A model generated the notes under the pieces. The model was not told where the DNA came from, searched no databases, and saw nothing but the letters and a program-made list of their open reading frames with translations. Source: Methylobacterium gregans (GTDB lineage Bacteria > Pseudomonadota > Alphaproteobacteria > Rhizobiales > Beijerinckiaceae). From it: a stretch of DNA of 39,829 bases. The first letter of the stretch is position 1. Each line of letters starts with the position of its first letter. Positions 7,972 through 16,244 of this stretch are shown piece after piece. Where the stretch lies: NCBI RefSeq assembly GCF_022179245.1, contig NZ_BPQM01000141.1, positions 1 through 39,829 of the forward strand. Reading direction: 5' to 3'. The position numbers and the translations under genes were made by a program.

Positions 7972-8610
7972 ATGACCGCACCCACCCTCTACTACGCTCC
8001 CGGCGCCTGCTCGCTCGCCTCCCACATCGCCCTGGAGGAGGCCGGCCACCCGTTCGAGACGGAGCGTCTCAATCTCCAGGCCGGCGACCAGCGCTCCGCC
8101 CGCTACCTCGCGGTGAACGAGCGCGGCCGGGTGCCGGCCCTCGTCACCGGCGACTGGGTGCTCACCGAGAACACGGCGATCCTGCGCCACGTCGCGCGGC
8201 TCCATCCGGCGCTCTGGCCCGCGGATCCGCGGGACCAAGCGGTGGCCGACGAGTGGCTGGCTTGGCTCTCCACAAACCACCACACGACCTTCGCGCATAT
8301 CCGGCGCCCCGAGCGCTACACCGCCGACGAGGCGGCCTTTGCAGGGATTCAGGCCAAGGCGCTCGACACGTTCGGCGACCTCTGCACCATGACCGAGGTG
8401 CGCCTCTCGAACGGCGGCTGGGCGGTCGGCGGCCGCTACAGCGTGGTTGATCCCTACCTGCTGCTGTTCTGGTTCTGGGGTCGCGGCCCCGCCTGCAAGT
8501 TCGACATGGCCGAGCGCTTCCCGGCCTGGACGGCCCATGCCCGCGCCATGGCGGAGCGCCCGGCCGTGCAGGCGGTGTTCGCCCGCGAGAAGCTCGACCT
8601 GCCGCGCTGA
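7972..8610 (+). CDS. Glutathione S-transferase family protein
   Basis: Cytoplasmic enzyme of the thioredoxin-fold GST superfamily. The N-terminal domain begins TLYYAPGACSLASHIALEEA, in which the Ser/Cys around residue 14 of the G-A-C-S-L-A motif marks the beta-class-like group. It continues with VNERGRVPALV and LTENTAILRHVA, the cis-Pro and glutathione-binding segments. An all-helical C-terminal domain follows. 212 residues is the normal size. Substrate cannot be told. It lies 39 bases past the toxin remnant and 82 bases before the TetR gene, with the TetR operator palindrome between them. It may be co-regulated, but the palindrome is downstream of it, so control by that TetR is not implied. 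Confidence 0.88.
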   Translation: MTAPTLYYAPGACSLASHIALEEAGHPFETERLNLQAGDQRSARYLAVNERGRVPALVTGDWVLTENTAILRHVARLHPALWPADPRDQAVADEWLAWLSTNHHTTFAHIRRPERYTADEAAFAGIQAKALDTFGDLCTMTEVRLSNGGWAVGGRYSVVDPYLLLFWFWGRGPACKFDMAERFPAWTAHARAMAERPAVQAVFAREKLDLPR

Positions 8611-8658
8611 TCGCGCAGCGCCCCCTTGTCCAAGGGGGCGAATCGGCTTAGAGCGGCG

Positions 8659-8676
8659 CCGTACCGTACGGTACGG
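8659..8676. promoter_or_regulatory. 18-bp perfect palindrome, probable TetR operator
   Basis: The sequence CCGTACCGTACGGTACGG equals its own reverse complement over all 18 bases. It lies 16 bases upstream of the TetR-family start at 8693. TetR-family operators are short palindromes, often built around accgtacggt, so autoregulation is the simplest reading. The site would overlap the promoter or the leader of the regulator's mRNA. Confidence 0.75.
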
Positions 8677-8692
8677 TACTGCCAAGCAGCCG

Positions 8693-9346
8693 ATGCAGCC
8701 GAACCTCGCCAGACAGGACGAGACGGTCCCCGAGACCGCCCCCGAGCTCCCCTCAGCCCGCCAGCAGGCGGTGCTCGACGCCGTGCTCGCGCTGATGGTC
8801 GAGGAGGGCGACCAGCTCACCATGGACGCGGTGGCCCGCAGGGCCAGCTGCTCCAAGGAGACGCTCTACAAGTGGTTCGGCGACCGCGACGGACTGCTCA
8901 CGGCGACGGTGCGCTGGCAGGCCTCGCGGGTCCATGCCGGCCGCTACGCGCTGAACGCCCTCGACGTCGCGACGCTGCGCGAGAGCCTTCAGGATTTCGC
9001 GGCGACCTGGCTGGAGGTCATCGCGAGCGACACCTCGGTGGCGCTGAACCGTCTGGCGATCGGCCATGCCGGCTCGCGCAAGAGCAATCTCGGCGGCATC
9101 GTGCTGGCGAACGGGCGCTTCGCCATCGGCGAGCGGGTGAAGCCCGTGCTGGAGGCTGGCCGCGCGGCCGGGCTGCTGGCCTTCGACGACACTGAGACGG
9201 CCTTCCGGACCTTCTTCGGTCTGGTCGGCCGCGACATCCAGATCCGGCTCCTGCTCGGCGACGCGCTTCCCCTCGATGCCGGCGAAATCCGGCGCGATGC
9301 GGGCCGCGCCGTCGAGCAGTTCCTGGCCCTGTACGGCCGGGCCTGA
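8693..9346 (+). CDS. TetR/AcrR family transcriptional regulator
   Basis: A 217-residue one-component repressor. The N-terminal helix-turn-helix is seen at about residues 23-70: ARQQAVLDAVLALMVEEG, then LTMDAVARRASCSKETLYKWF, the TetR recognition helix pattern (S-K-x-T-L-Y-x-W-F). The remaining two thirds is an alpha-helical ligand domain with a C-terminus like TetR_C AefR-type proteins. Its start at 8693 follows the 18-bp palindrome directly, which supports autoregulation. It ends 36 bases before ilvC, so ilvC could be partly read from this promoter. The inducer is unknown. The frame is open further upstream, but this would place the operator in the coding sequence. Confidence 0.9.
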   Translation: MQPNLARQDETVPETAPELPSARQQAVLDAVLALMVEEGDQLTMDAVARRASCSKETLYKWFGDRDGLLTATVRWQASRVHAGRYALNALDVATLRESLQDFAATWLEVIASDTSVALNRLAIGHAGSRKSNLGGIVLANGRFAIGERVKPVLEAGRAAGLLAFDDTETAFRTFFGLVGRDIQIRLLLGDALPLDAGEIRRDAGRAVEQFLALYGRA

Positions 9347-9382
9347 ACCCCGAACACCGACGTCCAAGAAAGGAAGACTGAC

Positions 9383-10402
9383 ATGCGTGTGTATTACGAT
9401 CGCGACGCCGACCTGAACCTGATCAAGGGCAAGAAGGTCGTCATCGTCGGCTACGGCTCCCAGGGCCACGCCCACGCGCTCAACCTGCGCGATTCGGGCG
9501 TCAAGGACATCGTCATCGCGCTGCGCGAAGGCTCGGCCACCGCCAAGAAGGCGGAGCACGAGGGCTTCAAGGTGATGTCGGTCGCCGACGCCGCCCGCCA
9601 AGCCGACGTCGTCATGATGCTCACCCCCGACGAGTTGCAGGGCGACATCTACAAGGAGTCGCTGGAGCCGAACATGAAGCAGGGCGCCGCCCTCCTGTTC
9701 GCCCACGGCCTCAACGTGCACTTCAACCTGATCGAGCCGCGCAAGGACCTCGACGTGCTGATGGTCGCCCCGAAGGGCCCCGGCCACACGGTGCGCGGCG
9801 AGTACCTGAAGGGCGGCGGCGTGCCGACGCTCATCGCCATCGCGCAGGACGCGTCGGGCAACGCGCACGACCTCGGCCTTTCCTACGCCTCGGCCAATGG
9901 CGGCGGCCGCGCCGGCATCATCGAGACCACCTTCAAGGAGGAGTGCGAGACCGACCTGTTCGGTGAGCAGGCCGTGCTCTGCGGCGGCCTCGTCGAGCTG
10001 ATCAAGGCCGGCTTCGAGACCCTGGTCGAGGCGGGCTACGCCCCCGAGATGGCTTATTTCGAGTGCCTGCACGAGGTGAAGCTGATCGTCGACCTCATCT
10101 ACGAGGGCGGCATCGCCAACATGAACTACTCGATCTCGAACACCGCGGAGTACGGCGAGTACGTCACCGGCCCGCGCATCGTCACGCCCGAGACCAAGGC
10201 CGAGATGAAGCGCGTCCTCAACGACATCCAGTCGGGCATCTTCACCCGCAACTGGATGCTGGAGAACAAGGTCGGCCAGACCTCGTTCAAGGCCACCCGC
10301 GCCAAGCTCGCCGCCCACCCGATCGAGGAGGTCGGCGCCAAGCTCCGCGGCATGATGCCGTGGATCTCCGAGAAGGCCCTCGTCGACAAGACCAAGAACT
10401 GA
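9383..10402 (+). CDS. ilvC: Ketol-acid reductoisomerase
   Basis: NADPH- and Mg-dependent enzyme that isomerises and reduces 2-acetolactate or 2-aceto-2-hydroxybutyrate, the step after acetolactate synthase. The Rossmann loop is VIVGYGSQGHAHALNLRDSG (residues 20-39). The metal-binding helix ETTFKEECETDLFGEQAVLCGG and later E-CLHEVKLIVDLIYEGG are intact. At 339 residues it is the short class I form. The SD AAAGGAAG precedes the ATG by a good distance. No leader peptide is visible immediately upstream, in contrast to ilvI. It is followed by two hairpins, the second a strong terminator. Confidence 0.97.
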   Translation: MRVYYDRDADLNLIKGKKVVIVGYGSQGHAHALNLRDSGVKDIVIALREGSATAKKAEHEGFKVMSVADAARQADVVMMLTPDELQGDIYKESLEPNMKQGAALLFAHGLNVHFNLIEPRKDLDVLMVAPKGPGHTVRGEYLKGGGVPTLIAIAQDASGNAHDLGLSYASANGGGRAGIIETTFKEECETDLFGEQAVLCGGLVELIKAGFETLVEAGYAPEMAYFECLHEVKLIVDLIYEGGIANMNYSISNTAEYGEYVTGPRIVTPETKAEMKRVLNDIQSGIFTRNWMLENKVGQTSFKATRAKLAAHPIEEVGAKLRGMMPWISEKALVDKTKN

Positions 10403-10415
10403 TCTGTTTGGACTC

Positions 10416-10440
10416 GGAGGCCGTGCTTCGCTCGGCCTCC
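10416..10440 (+). terminator. Hairpin after ilvC without T run
   Basis: GGAGGCCG (10416-10423) pairs with CGGCCTCC (10433-10440) over 8 bp around a nine-base loop, 13 bases past the ilvC stop. It lacks a T tract and may act as an mRNA 3' end stabiliser ahead of the true terminator at 10456. Confidence 0.4.
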
Positions 10441-10455
10441 ACCGTCGTGCCCTGG

Positions 10456-10488
10456 GGCCGGTGTCGCGAAGGCGGCACCGGCCTTTCT
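10456..10488 (+). terminator. Rho-independent terminator of ilvC
   Basis: GGCCGGTG-TCGC pairs with GCGG-CACCGGCC (10472-10483) as a 12-bp stem with one T-G pair and a GAAG tetraloop (10468-10471), followed by TTTCT. It separates ilvC from the next gene. Confidence 0.8.
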
Positions 10489-10556
10489 CGTGGGCGGGGC
10501 TTGGCCTAAACACCGCTCCCAAGAGCCCGGCGAACGGGGCTCCGGAGGAATCGGAC

Positions 10557-11210
10557 ATGGCATCGCTCTACTCGGACGCCCACCGCGCGCTGCAAGAAGA
10601 GTTCGGCACGGTCAAGCTGGCGAACCGCCTCGACACCGACTGGGTGCACGAGACGATCCGGCCGGACGAAGCCACCTTCATCGGCAGCCGCGACATGTTC
10701 TTCCTCTCGACCGTCGATCCCGACGGGATGCCGACCGTCTCCTACAAGGGCGGCGGCACCGGCTTCGTGAAGGTCGTGGACGAGGCCACGCTCGCCTTCC
10801 CGGGCTTCGACGGCAACGGCATGTTCTACTCGATGGGCAACATCGAGGGGCAGGCCAAGGTCGGCCTTCTGTTCATCGATTTCGAGACGCCGCACCGCGT
10901 CCGCGTGCAGGGGCATGCCCGCCTGATGCGCGACGACCCGTTGCTCGCCGCCTATACGGAAGCGAAGTACATCGTCCGGGTGGACGTCACGAAGATCTGG
11001 GTCAACTGCCCGCGCTACATCCACAAGTACCGGAAGCTTGAGCAGAACAAGTACGTGCCGCGGCCGGATCGCGAGACCCCGCTCGCCGCCTGGAAGCGCC
11101 TGGACCTCGCCGGCGACGTGATCAGCGACACCGACAAGGCCCGCGTCGCCCGGGAAGGCAAGCTGGAGGTCGCGGAGTACGAGGCGCTCGTTGCACGCGG
11201 CGAAGCCTGA
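10557..11210 (+). CDS. Pyridoxamine 5'-phosphate oxidase-like flavin protein
   Basis: Split-barrel FMN-binding protein of the PPOX family. The FMN-barrel core is seen at about residues 40-125: ATFIGSRDMFFLSTVDPDG, TVSYKGGGTGFVKV and LLFIDFETPHRVRVQGHARL. The C-terminal third contains KIWVNCPRYIHKY, a feature of PPOX relatives annotated as putative oxidoreductases rather than PdxH. 217 residues. The true PdxH substrate motif is absent, so a vitamin B6 role is unlikely; redox of an unknown compound is more probable. The SD ccggagga lies upstream of the start. Probably its own transcription unit after the ilvC terminator, possibly with the tautomerase gene 79 bases on. Confidence 0.8.
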   Translation: MASLYSDAHRALQEEFGTVKLANRLDTDWVHETIRPDEATFIGSRDMFFLSTVDPDGMPTVSYKGGGTGFVKVVDEATLAFPGFDGNGMFYSMGNIEGQAKVGLLFIDFETPHRVRVQGHARLMRDDPLLAAYTEAKYIVRVDVTKIWVNCPRYIHKYRKLEQNKYVPRPDRETPLAAWKRLDLAGDVISDTDKARVAREGKLEVAEYEALVARGEA

Positions 11211-11289
11211 ACGGACCGTTTCCAAGCTGGAGCGGGCGGGCGGGGCGCGCTATGCGGGGCGCCGCCCGCCCGTGGAGATCGCACCGGAC

Positions 11290-11520
11290 ATGCCCCACAT
11301 CGTCGTCAAGCTCTACGCCGGCAAGTCCGAGGCGCAGAAAACCGAGATCGCCGAGGCGCTGACGCGCGCCCTGATGGCGAGCGCCGGCTGCTCCGAGAAG
11401 GCCGTCTCGGTCGCGATCGAGGACGTCGCGCCCGAGGACTGGGCCGAGACGGTCTACCGCCCCGAGATCGCCGCCCGGATGGGCAGCCTCTACCGTAAGC
11501 CGGGCTACGACCCGCTCTGA
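11290..11520 (+). CDS. 4-oxalocrotonate tautomerase family protein
   Basis: A 76-residue protein whose second codon is Pro. After removal of Met this becomes the catalytic N-terminal Pro1 of the tautomerase superfamily. The pattern MPHIVVKLYAGKSEAQKTEI, followed by AVSVAIEDV and the W-A-E-T-V-Y segment, matches the PptA/YdcE-like branch more than XylH. It should form small oligomers and catalyse keto-enol tautomerisation of an unknown substrate. The ORF is open upstream to 11191, but only the start at 11290 gives Pro1. It converges on the DUF2171 gene with four bases between the stops. Confidence 0.85.
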   Translation: MPHIVVKLYAGKSEAQKTEIAEALTRALMASAGCSEKAVSVAIEDVAPEDWAETVYRPEIAARMGSLYRKPGYDPL

Positions 11521-11524
11521 GCCG

Positions 11525-11743
11525 TCAGCCGCCGGCCGCGAGGTCCGTGGTGTTGAGCCGGACCTTGTCGTCGACCGCGGCGACGAGGTCGGCGTCGAAG
11601 CTGTGGTGCTGGCCGTGGGCCGCCGGATCCTTGCGGGTCAGCTTGATCCGCCGGCCCTCGACCGCGTCCACGGTGCCGACATGGCTGCCGTCCGGGCCAA
11701 CCACCTCCATGTGGCTGCGGATGAGGGAGAGGTTGATCGTCAT
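11525..11743 (-). CDS. DUF2171 family protein
   Basis: A 72-residue protein with MTINLSLIRSHMEVVGPDG then VGTVDAVEGRRIKLTRKDP and a final HHSFDADLVAAVDDKVRLNTT. This is the DUF2171 pattern, a small beta-rich domain related to PRC-barrel-like folds; its function is unknown. The start at 11743 is chosen because AAGGAGG lies just upstream; an upstream extension to 11848 is Pro-rich and would overlap the transporter end. It lies 77 bases downstream of the Nramp-like gene on the same strand, so the two may share a transcript. Confidence 0.75.
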   Translation of the reverse strand: MTINLSLIRSHMEVVGPDGSHVGTVDAVEGRRIKLTRKDPAAHGQHHSFDADLVAAVDDKVRLNTTDLAAGG

Positions 11744-11820
11744 GGCACCGGCCTCCTTCGCCTGCGCGTACGGGTCCGGAACAACGGGAACGCCGGGGCC
11801 GGGGTTCGGGCGGCGGGTCG

Positions 11821-13122
11821 TCACAGGATCCAAGTCGCGACGAGGCACAGGGTCGCCGCGAAGGTGACGGCGGTGGTGGTCCAGCCGAGGAATGCGGTGA
11901 GGCGCCCGTTCGCCCGCTCGCCCATCATCCGGGGATCACGGGTCATCAGCATCATCAGGAAGAGGAGCGGGGGCACCGAAAACCCCTGCACGATGCCCGA
12001 CCAGACCAGCGCACGCATCGGATTGAAACCGAGGAAGTTCAGCCCCACCGCGACGAGCGTCACGACGAGGATCGTGCCGTAGAACAGTCGCGCCTCGGAC
12101 GGACGCGCGTTGAGGCTGCCCGGGCGGCCGATGGTCTGGACAAAGTCGTAGGCCGCCCCCGTCGTCATCACCGGCACCGCCAGGAAGCCGACCCCGACGA
12201 CGCCCGCGGCGAAGAGGTACTTGGCGCCGGCTCCCGCCAGCGGCTCCAGCGCCGCCGCGGCCTGGGCGGCGCTCTCGATCTCCGTCTGGCCGGCGGCGTG
12301 GAGCGTCGTGCCCGTCGACAGGATGATGAAGTAGAGGATCAGGTTCGAGAACAGCATGCCGACGACCACGTCGCGGCGGGTCGCGGCGATCTCGCGGTCG
12401 GACGCCCCCCGGCGCTGCCGGTGGGTCCGCTTGCCCTCGGCGACCTGCTCCTCGACCTCCTGGTTCGACTGCCAGGTGTAGACATAGGCCGAGAGCGAGG
12501 TGCCGATGCAGGCGACCAGCATCGCGAGGAACTCCGCGTCGAAGCGCACGCCAGGCACGACGGTCCCCCGCAGCACCGCAGCGGGATCGGGCCGCGCCAG
12601 GATGGCGGCGACGGGGTAGGCCAGCAGGGCGAGCGCCAGCCAGCGGAAGATGCGGCGCAGGAGTGCGTAGGAGCCGAGGAACTGGAAGGACAGGACGACG
12701 AGGCCCGCCCCTGCGACGATGACGGGCTTCGGCAGGGGTACGAGGAGCCCGAGCGCCGCGCCGATCCCGCCGAGATTGGCCGCGGCCTCGATCACGTTGC
12801 CGGCGAAGGCGCCCGCCGCGATCGGGTAGAGCACGCTAGGCGGGTAGCGGTCGCGCACGGCGGCGAACAACCCTTTGCCGTAGACGCGGCCGATCTTTGC
12901 CGAGAGGTAGACGACCACGTACATCATCGGCAGGAGCACGGGGGCGATCCACAGAAAGCCGAGCCCGAACTTCGCCCCCGCGCTGACATAGGTGCCGATA
13001 GCCGACGGATCGTCGTCGGCCGCCCCCGTGATGATGCCGGTACCGAGGACGCGCAGCGGACCGCCCCGCCGCCGATCCGTCTCCTCTTCGCGCGGGGCGC
13101 GGTTCGGGTGCGGCTGATCCAT
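11821..13122 (-). CDS. Nramp-related divalent metal transporter
   Basis: Inner-membrane transporter of 433 residues with about 11 hydrophobic segments after a charged N-terminal tail. It resembles the Nramp family: TM1 carries ADDDPSAIGTY (DPSA at 38-41) where classical Nramp has DPGN, and the TM6 segment IGTSLSAYVYTWQS has SAY at 211-213 where classical Nramp has MPH. The following QEVEEQVAEGKRTHR loop is typical of this bacterial Nramp-like branch. The loss of the metal-binding Asn and Met suggests a substrate other than Mn/Fe, for example a harder cation such as Mg, but this is inference. It heads a leftward unit with the DUF2171 gene. Confidence 0.82.
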   Translation of the reverse strand: MDQPHPNRAPREEETDRRRGGPLRVLGTGIITGAADDDPSAIGTYVSAGAKFGLGFLWIAPVLLPMMYVVVYLSAKIGRVYGKGLFAAVRDRYPPSVLYPIAAGAFAGNVIEAAANLGGIGAALGLLVPLPKPVIVAGAGLVVLSFQFLGSYALLRRIFRWLALALLAYPVAAILARPDPAAVLRGTVVPGVRFDAEFLAMLVACIGTSLSAYVYTWQSNQEVEEQVAEGKRTHRQRRGASDREIAATRRDVVVGMLFSNLILYFIILSTGTTLHAAGQTEIESAAQAAAALEPLAGAGAKYLFAAGVVGVGFLAVPVMTTGAAYDFVQTIGRPGSLNARPSEARLFYGTILVVTLVAVGLNFLGFNPMRALVWSGIVQGFSVPPLLFLMMLMTRDPRMMGERANGRLTAFLGWTTTAVTFAATLCLVATWIL

Positions 13123-13178
13123 CTGTCCTTGGGCTGCGCGCTCTTAGGAGGCTGAACCGGGCCGGGACCGGATCGTTC

Positions 13179-13619
13179 TCACGCCGCTCCGAGGCGCTTC
13201 AGGGTGAGCGGGTCCGGCTGCCCGTCGAAGAACGTCGCCAGTGCCTCCTGGAAGGCGGGCTCGTCCGGGTCGGCCAGCCCGAACAGGGTCACGCTGGAGC
13301 GGAACTTCATGTCGTCGGGCGAGCCGAACAGGGCGCGGGCCGAGAGCCCCGGATGCGCGTTCGCCGCCCGCACGCAGGCGAGCAGCCGCGGCCCGAGGAG
13401 CGTGTGGGCGCGATAAGCCCGCGCCGCGTCGAGCGAGGAGATGGCGTAGCGCTCCGCCATCGGGCTGCGGCCGAGTCCGGCGATCTGCGGGAAAACGAAC
13501 CACATCCAGTGGCTGCGCTTCCGCCCGGCCCGCAATTCCGTCAGCGCCCTGTCGTAGGTGTCGCGTTGCGCCTCTACGAAGCGGCGGAGGTCGTGCGAGT
13601 CGTCCATCGGGTGGCTCAT
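13179..13619 (-). CDS. DUF1810 family protein
   Basis: A 146-residue soluble protein matching DUF1810: RFVEAQRDTYDRALTELRAG then SHWMWFVFPQIAGLGRS, AERYAIS, GPRLLACV and FGSPDDMKFRSSVTLF are the family's conserved blocks. Biochemical function is not established for the family. The start at 13619 has ggagg at a suitable distance; a second Met lies four codons on. It is divergent from the TonB receptor, with 272 bases between the two starts. The end lies 56 bases downstream of the transporter start on the same strand, so it could be transcribed through into the transporter gene. Confidence 0.82.
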   Translation of the reverse strand: MSHPMDDSHDLRRFVEAQRDTYDRALTELRAGRKRSHWMWFVFPQIAGLGRSPMAERYAISSLDAARAYRAHTLLGPRLLACVRAANAHPGLSARALFGSPDDMKFRSSVTLFGLADPDEPAFQEALATFFDGQPDPLTLKRLGAA

Positions 13620-13762
13620 AGGATCCTCCGTGATCCTTGCGGACCGGCAAGCTCTTCGCCCGGAGCGGAGCCGCAGAGCCTGCGCGCGCCGGCTTGGCCG
13701 TGGCTGCCGTCCGAAGCCGAGGCGAGGCACCCTGGGCAACGCCGCTCGAGCGCGGCTTTAAA

Positions 13763-13780
13763 TCTAGAATAATTACATAA
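13763..13780. promoter_or_regulatory. AT-rich possible iron-control (Irr-type) site before the receptor gene
   Basis: TCTAGAATAATTACATAA sits in an AT-rich stretch 110 bases upstream of the receptor start. The left half is close to the iron-control element half-site TTTAGAA used by Irr in Hyphomicrobiales; the right half is poor. A hairpin GCTCTT-GGA-AAGAGC follows at 13785-13799. Given the downstream iron-uptake genes, iron control is plausible, but the match is weak. Confidence 0.3.
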
Positions 13781-13891
13781 CATAGCTCTTGGAAAGAGCC
13801 GCTTTCTTGGTATCAGGACGCTCACGGCACCGTGATAACAGCGTATTTGCGGCGATCAGAGCACCCGATCGTCGCATCGAGGTCGAGACAA

Positions 13892-16234
13892 ATGAGAACG
13901 ATCCGCTCCTTCAAAACAGGAACGAACGCTGGAATCACTCTGAGCAGGTCGTTGCGCACCGTTCTTCTCTCGACGACATTTGCACTGTCACTCTCCGGCG
14001 CAGCCTACGCACAGGCCGCGGCAGGCACCGAGGTCGAACTGGCGGAGCTGAGCGTCACGGGGCAGGGCACGGCGCGCACCCTCGGGGGCGCCCTCTACGG
14101 GCCGGGCGGGGCAAGCGGCGCGGTACCGGGCTACGTGGCCAGCCGCAGCACGGTCGGCACCAAGACCGACACGCCGATCCTGGAAACCGCACAGTCGATC
14201 TCGGTCATCGGTCGCAAGCAGATCGAGGACCAGAACGCGCTGACCATCAACCAGGCCCTGCGCTTCACCCCGAGCGTCACGACGGAACAGCGCGGCGGCG
14301 CCGGCTCCACCCGGCTCGAGCAGTTCTACATCCGCGGCTTCACCGCACCCCTCTTCCTCGACGGCCTGCCGCTGCCGGGCAACCGCGACGCGTTCCCGAC
14401 CGTCGACCCGTACCGGTTGGAGCGGGTGGACGTGATCAAGGGACCGGCCTCGGTGCTCTACGGCCAGTCGGGACCGGGCGGCATCGTCAATCTTGTCTCG
14501 AAGGTGCCCCAGTTCGTCCGGCACGGCGAGATCTTCGTGCAGGGGGGCGGCTTCAACGAGGTGCGGGGCGGCTTCGACGTCGGCGGCCCCGTCGCCGCGG
14601 AGGCCGGTCCGCTCGCCGACCAGTTCGCCTACCGCCTCGTCGGCCTCGGCTGGAAGGGCGACGGGCCGGCGGTGACCACGCAGGTCGAGCGCTTCTTCAT
14701 CAACCCGAGCGTGACGTGGCGGCCATCCACCGACACGCAGCTCACCGTGATCGGCAACTACCAGCGCGACCCGTTCTCCGGATTCTACGGCGGCTTCCCG
14801 GCGGTCGGCACGGTCTTCGCGCGCAACTTCGGCAATGGGATCACCGGGCGTCTACCGGTCGACTTCTACGACGGCGACCGCAACTTCGAGCGCTCGGACC
14901 GGACGCAGGCCTCGATCAGCTACCTGTTCGACCATCGCTTCAACGAGAACCTGCGCTTCCACTCCGCCGGCCGCTACCTGCGCTCGGAGGGCGATTACCG
15001 CAGCGTCTACAGCGCCTTCGCCGACAGGAACGGGCCCTTCGCCAGCGGGCCGCTGATTCCCCGGGCGCGCATCGCCACGCAGGTCGGCATCGACGCCTAC
15101 ACGATGGACAACAACGTCGTGGCGAACTTCGACACGGGGATGTTCGGACACACCGTGCTGGTCGGCGTCGACCATCGCACCTTCGAGACCCGGTCGCTGA
15201 CGAGCGAGTTCCCCTCGGCGCCCGACCTGAACGTGCTGGCGCCGAACTACACGATGAACATCCCGACGCCGCCCTTCGTCTCGGACGCGCGGATCAGCTC
15301 GACGCAGACGGGCGTCTACTTCCAGGACCAGGTCAAGTTCGACCGCCTCCTGCTGACGCTCGGCGGCCGCTACGACGTCGCCCGCCAATCCGGCCCCACC
15401 CGAAGCCTCACGACGGGCGTGGTCGCCAACCAGGACGTCCCGTCCGACGCCTTCACGGGCCGGGCGAGCCTGCTCTACCTCTTCGACAACGGCCTCGCCC
15501 CTTACGTCTCCTACAGCGAGGCGTTCGAGCCGATCACGTCGGGCCGCATCTTCGACACGACCTTCGGCACGGCTGGGCGCATCCCCGATCCGGTCACGAG
15601 CAACCAGTACGAGGCCGGCATCAAGTACCAGCCGCCCGGCACCGACATCCTCCTCACGGCGGCGGCCTTCGACATCCGGCGCCAGAACGCCACGAACGCC
15701 GATCCGGCCAATCCCGGCTTCGTCGTCCAGACGGGCGAGGTCGGCGTTCAAGGCATCGAGTTCGAGGCGCGCGCCAACATCACCGAGAACCTGAACCTGA
15801 TCGGCGGCTTCTCGCTCATCGACATCCGCACCACCCGCGACATCGGCACGACCCGCAACGACCTGACCGGCCAGCAGGTCCCGCTCCTCGGACGCCGGCC
15901 CTATCTCGTGCCGGATTCGACCGCCTCGCTCTTCGTGGATTACCGCTTCAGCGAGGGTCCGCTCCTCGGCCTCGGGATCGGCGGTGGCGTGCGCTACCTC
16001 GGGCCCTCCTGGGGCGACCTCGCCAACACCTTCAAGGTGCCCGAGAGCGTGCTCGTGGACGCCGTCCTCTCCTACGATCTGAAGTATCTCGACGCGACGC
16101 TGCAGGGCTTCCAGTTCCAGCTGAACGCCCAGAACCTGCTCGACGAGCGCTACGTCACCGGCTGCTTCGGCTACCAGGGCTGCTATTACGGCCTGCCCCG
16201 CACGGTCTACGCGACCCTGCGCTACCGCTGGTAA
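13892..16234 (+). CDS. TonB-dependent siderophore receptor
   Basis: Outer-membrane 22-strand receptor importing a ferric siderophore with energy from TonB-ExbBD. From 13892 it opens with MRTIRSFKTG, and a Sec signal peptide ends near AAYAQA. A TonB-box-like segment ELAELSVTG follows. The plug domain holds LETAQSISVIGRKQIEDQ, TINQALRFTPSVT, FYIRGF and VDVIKGPASVLYGQSGPGGIVN (FhuA/FpvA type). The barrel ends GCYYGLPRTVYATLRYRW with the expected terminal aromatic residue. 780 residues. An upstream ATG at 13832 would bury the signal peptide. It is followed 10 bases later by a PepSY membrane gene, a common partner. The siderophore cannot be named; the ferrichrome/hydroxamate type is the closest guess. 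Confidence 0.92.
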   Translation: MRTIRSFKTGTNAGITLSRSLRTVLLSTTFALSLSGAAYAQAAAGTEVELAELSVTGQGTARTLGGALYGPGGASGAVPGYVASRSTVGTKTDTPILETAQSISVIGRKQIEDQNALTINQALRFTPSVTTEQRGGAGSTRLEQFYIRGFTAPLFLDGLPLPGNRDAFPTVDPYRLERVDVIKGPASVLYGQSGPGGIVNLVSKVPQFVRHGEIFVQGGGFNEVRGGFDVGGPVAAEAGPLADQFAYRLVGLGWKGDGPAVTTQVERFFINPSVTWRPSTDTQLTVIGNYQRDPFSGFYGGFPAVGTVFARNFGNGITGRLPVDFYDGDRNFERSDRTQASISYLFDHRFNENLRFHSAGRYLRSEGDYRSVYSAFADRNGPFASGPLIPRARIATQVGIDAYTMDNNVVANFDTGMFGHTVLVGVDHRTFETRSLTSEFPSAPDLNVLAPNYTMNIPTPPFVSDARISSTQTGVYFQDQVKFDRLLLTLGGRYDVARQSGPTRSLTTGVVANQDVPSDAFTGRASLLYLFDNGLAPYVSYSEAFEPITSGRIFDTTFGTAGRIPDPVTSNQYEAGIKYQPPGTDILLTAAAFDIRRQNATNADPANPGFVVQTGEVGVQGIEFEARANITENLNLIGGFSLIDIRTTRDIGTTRNDLTGQQVPLLGRRPYLVPDSTASLFVDYRFSEGPLLGLGIGGGVRYLGPSWGDLANTFKVPESVLVDAVLSYDLKYLDATLQGFQFQLNAQNLLDERYVTGCFGYQGCYYGLPRTVYATLRYRW

Positions 16235-16244
16235 GGTCCCGACC

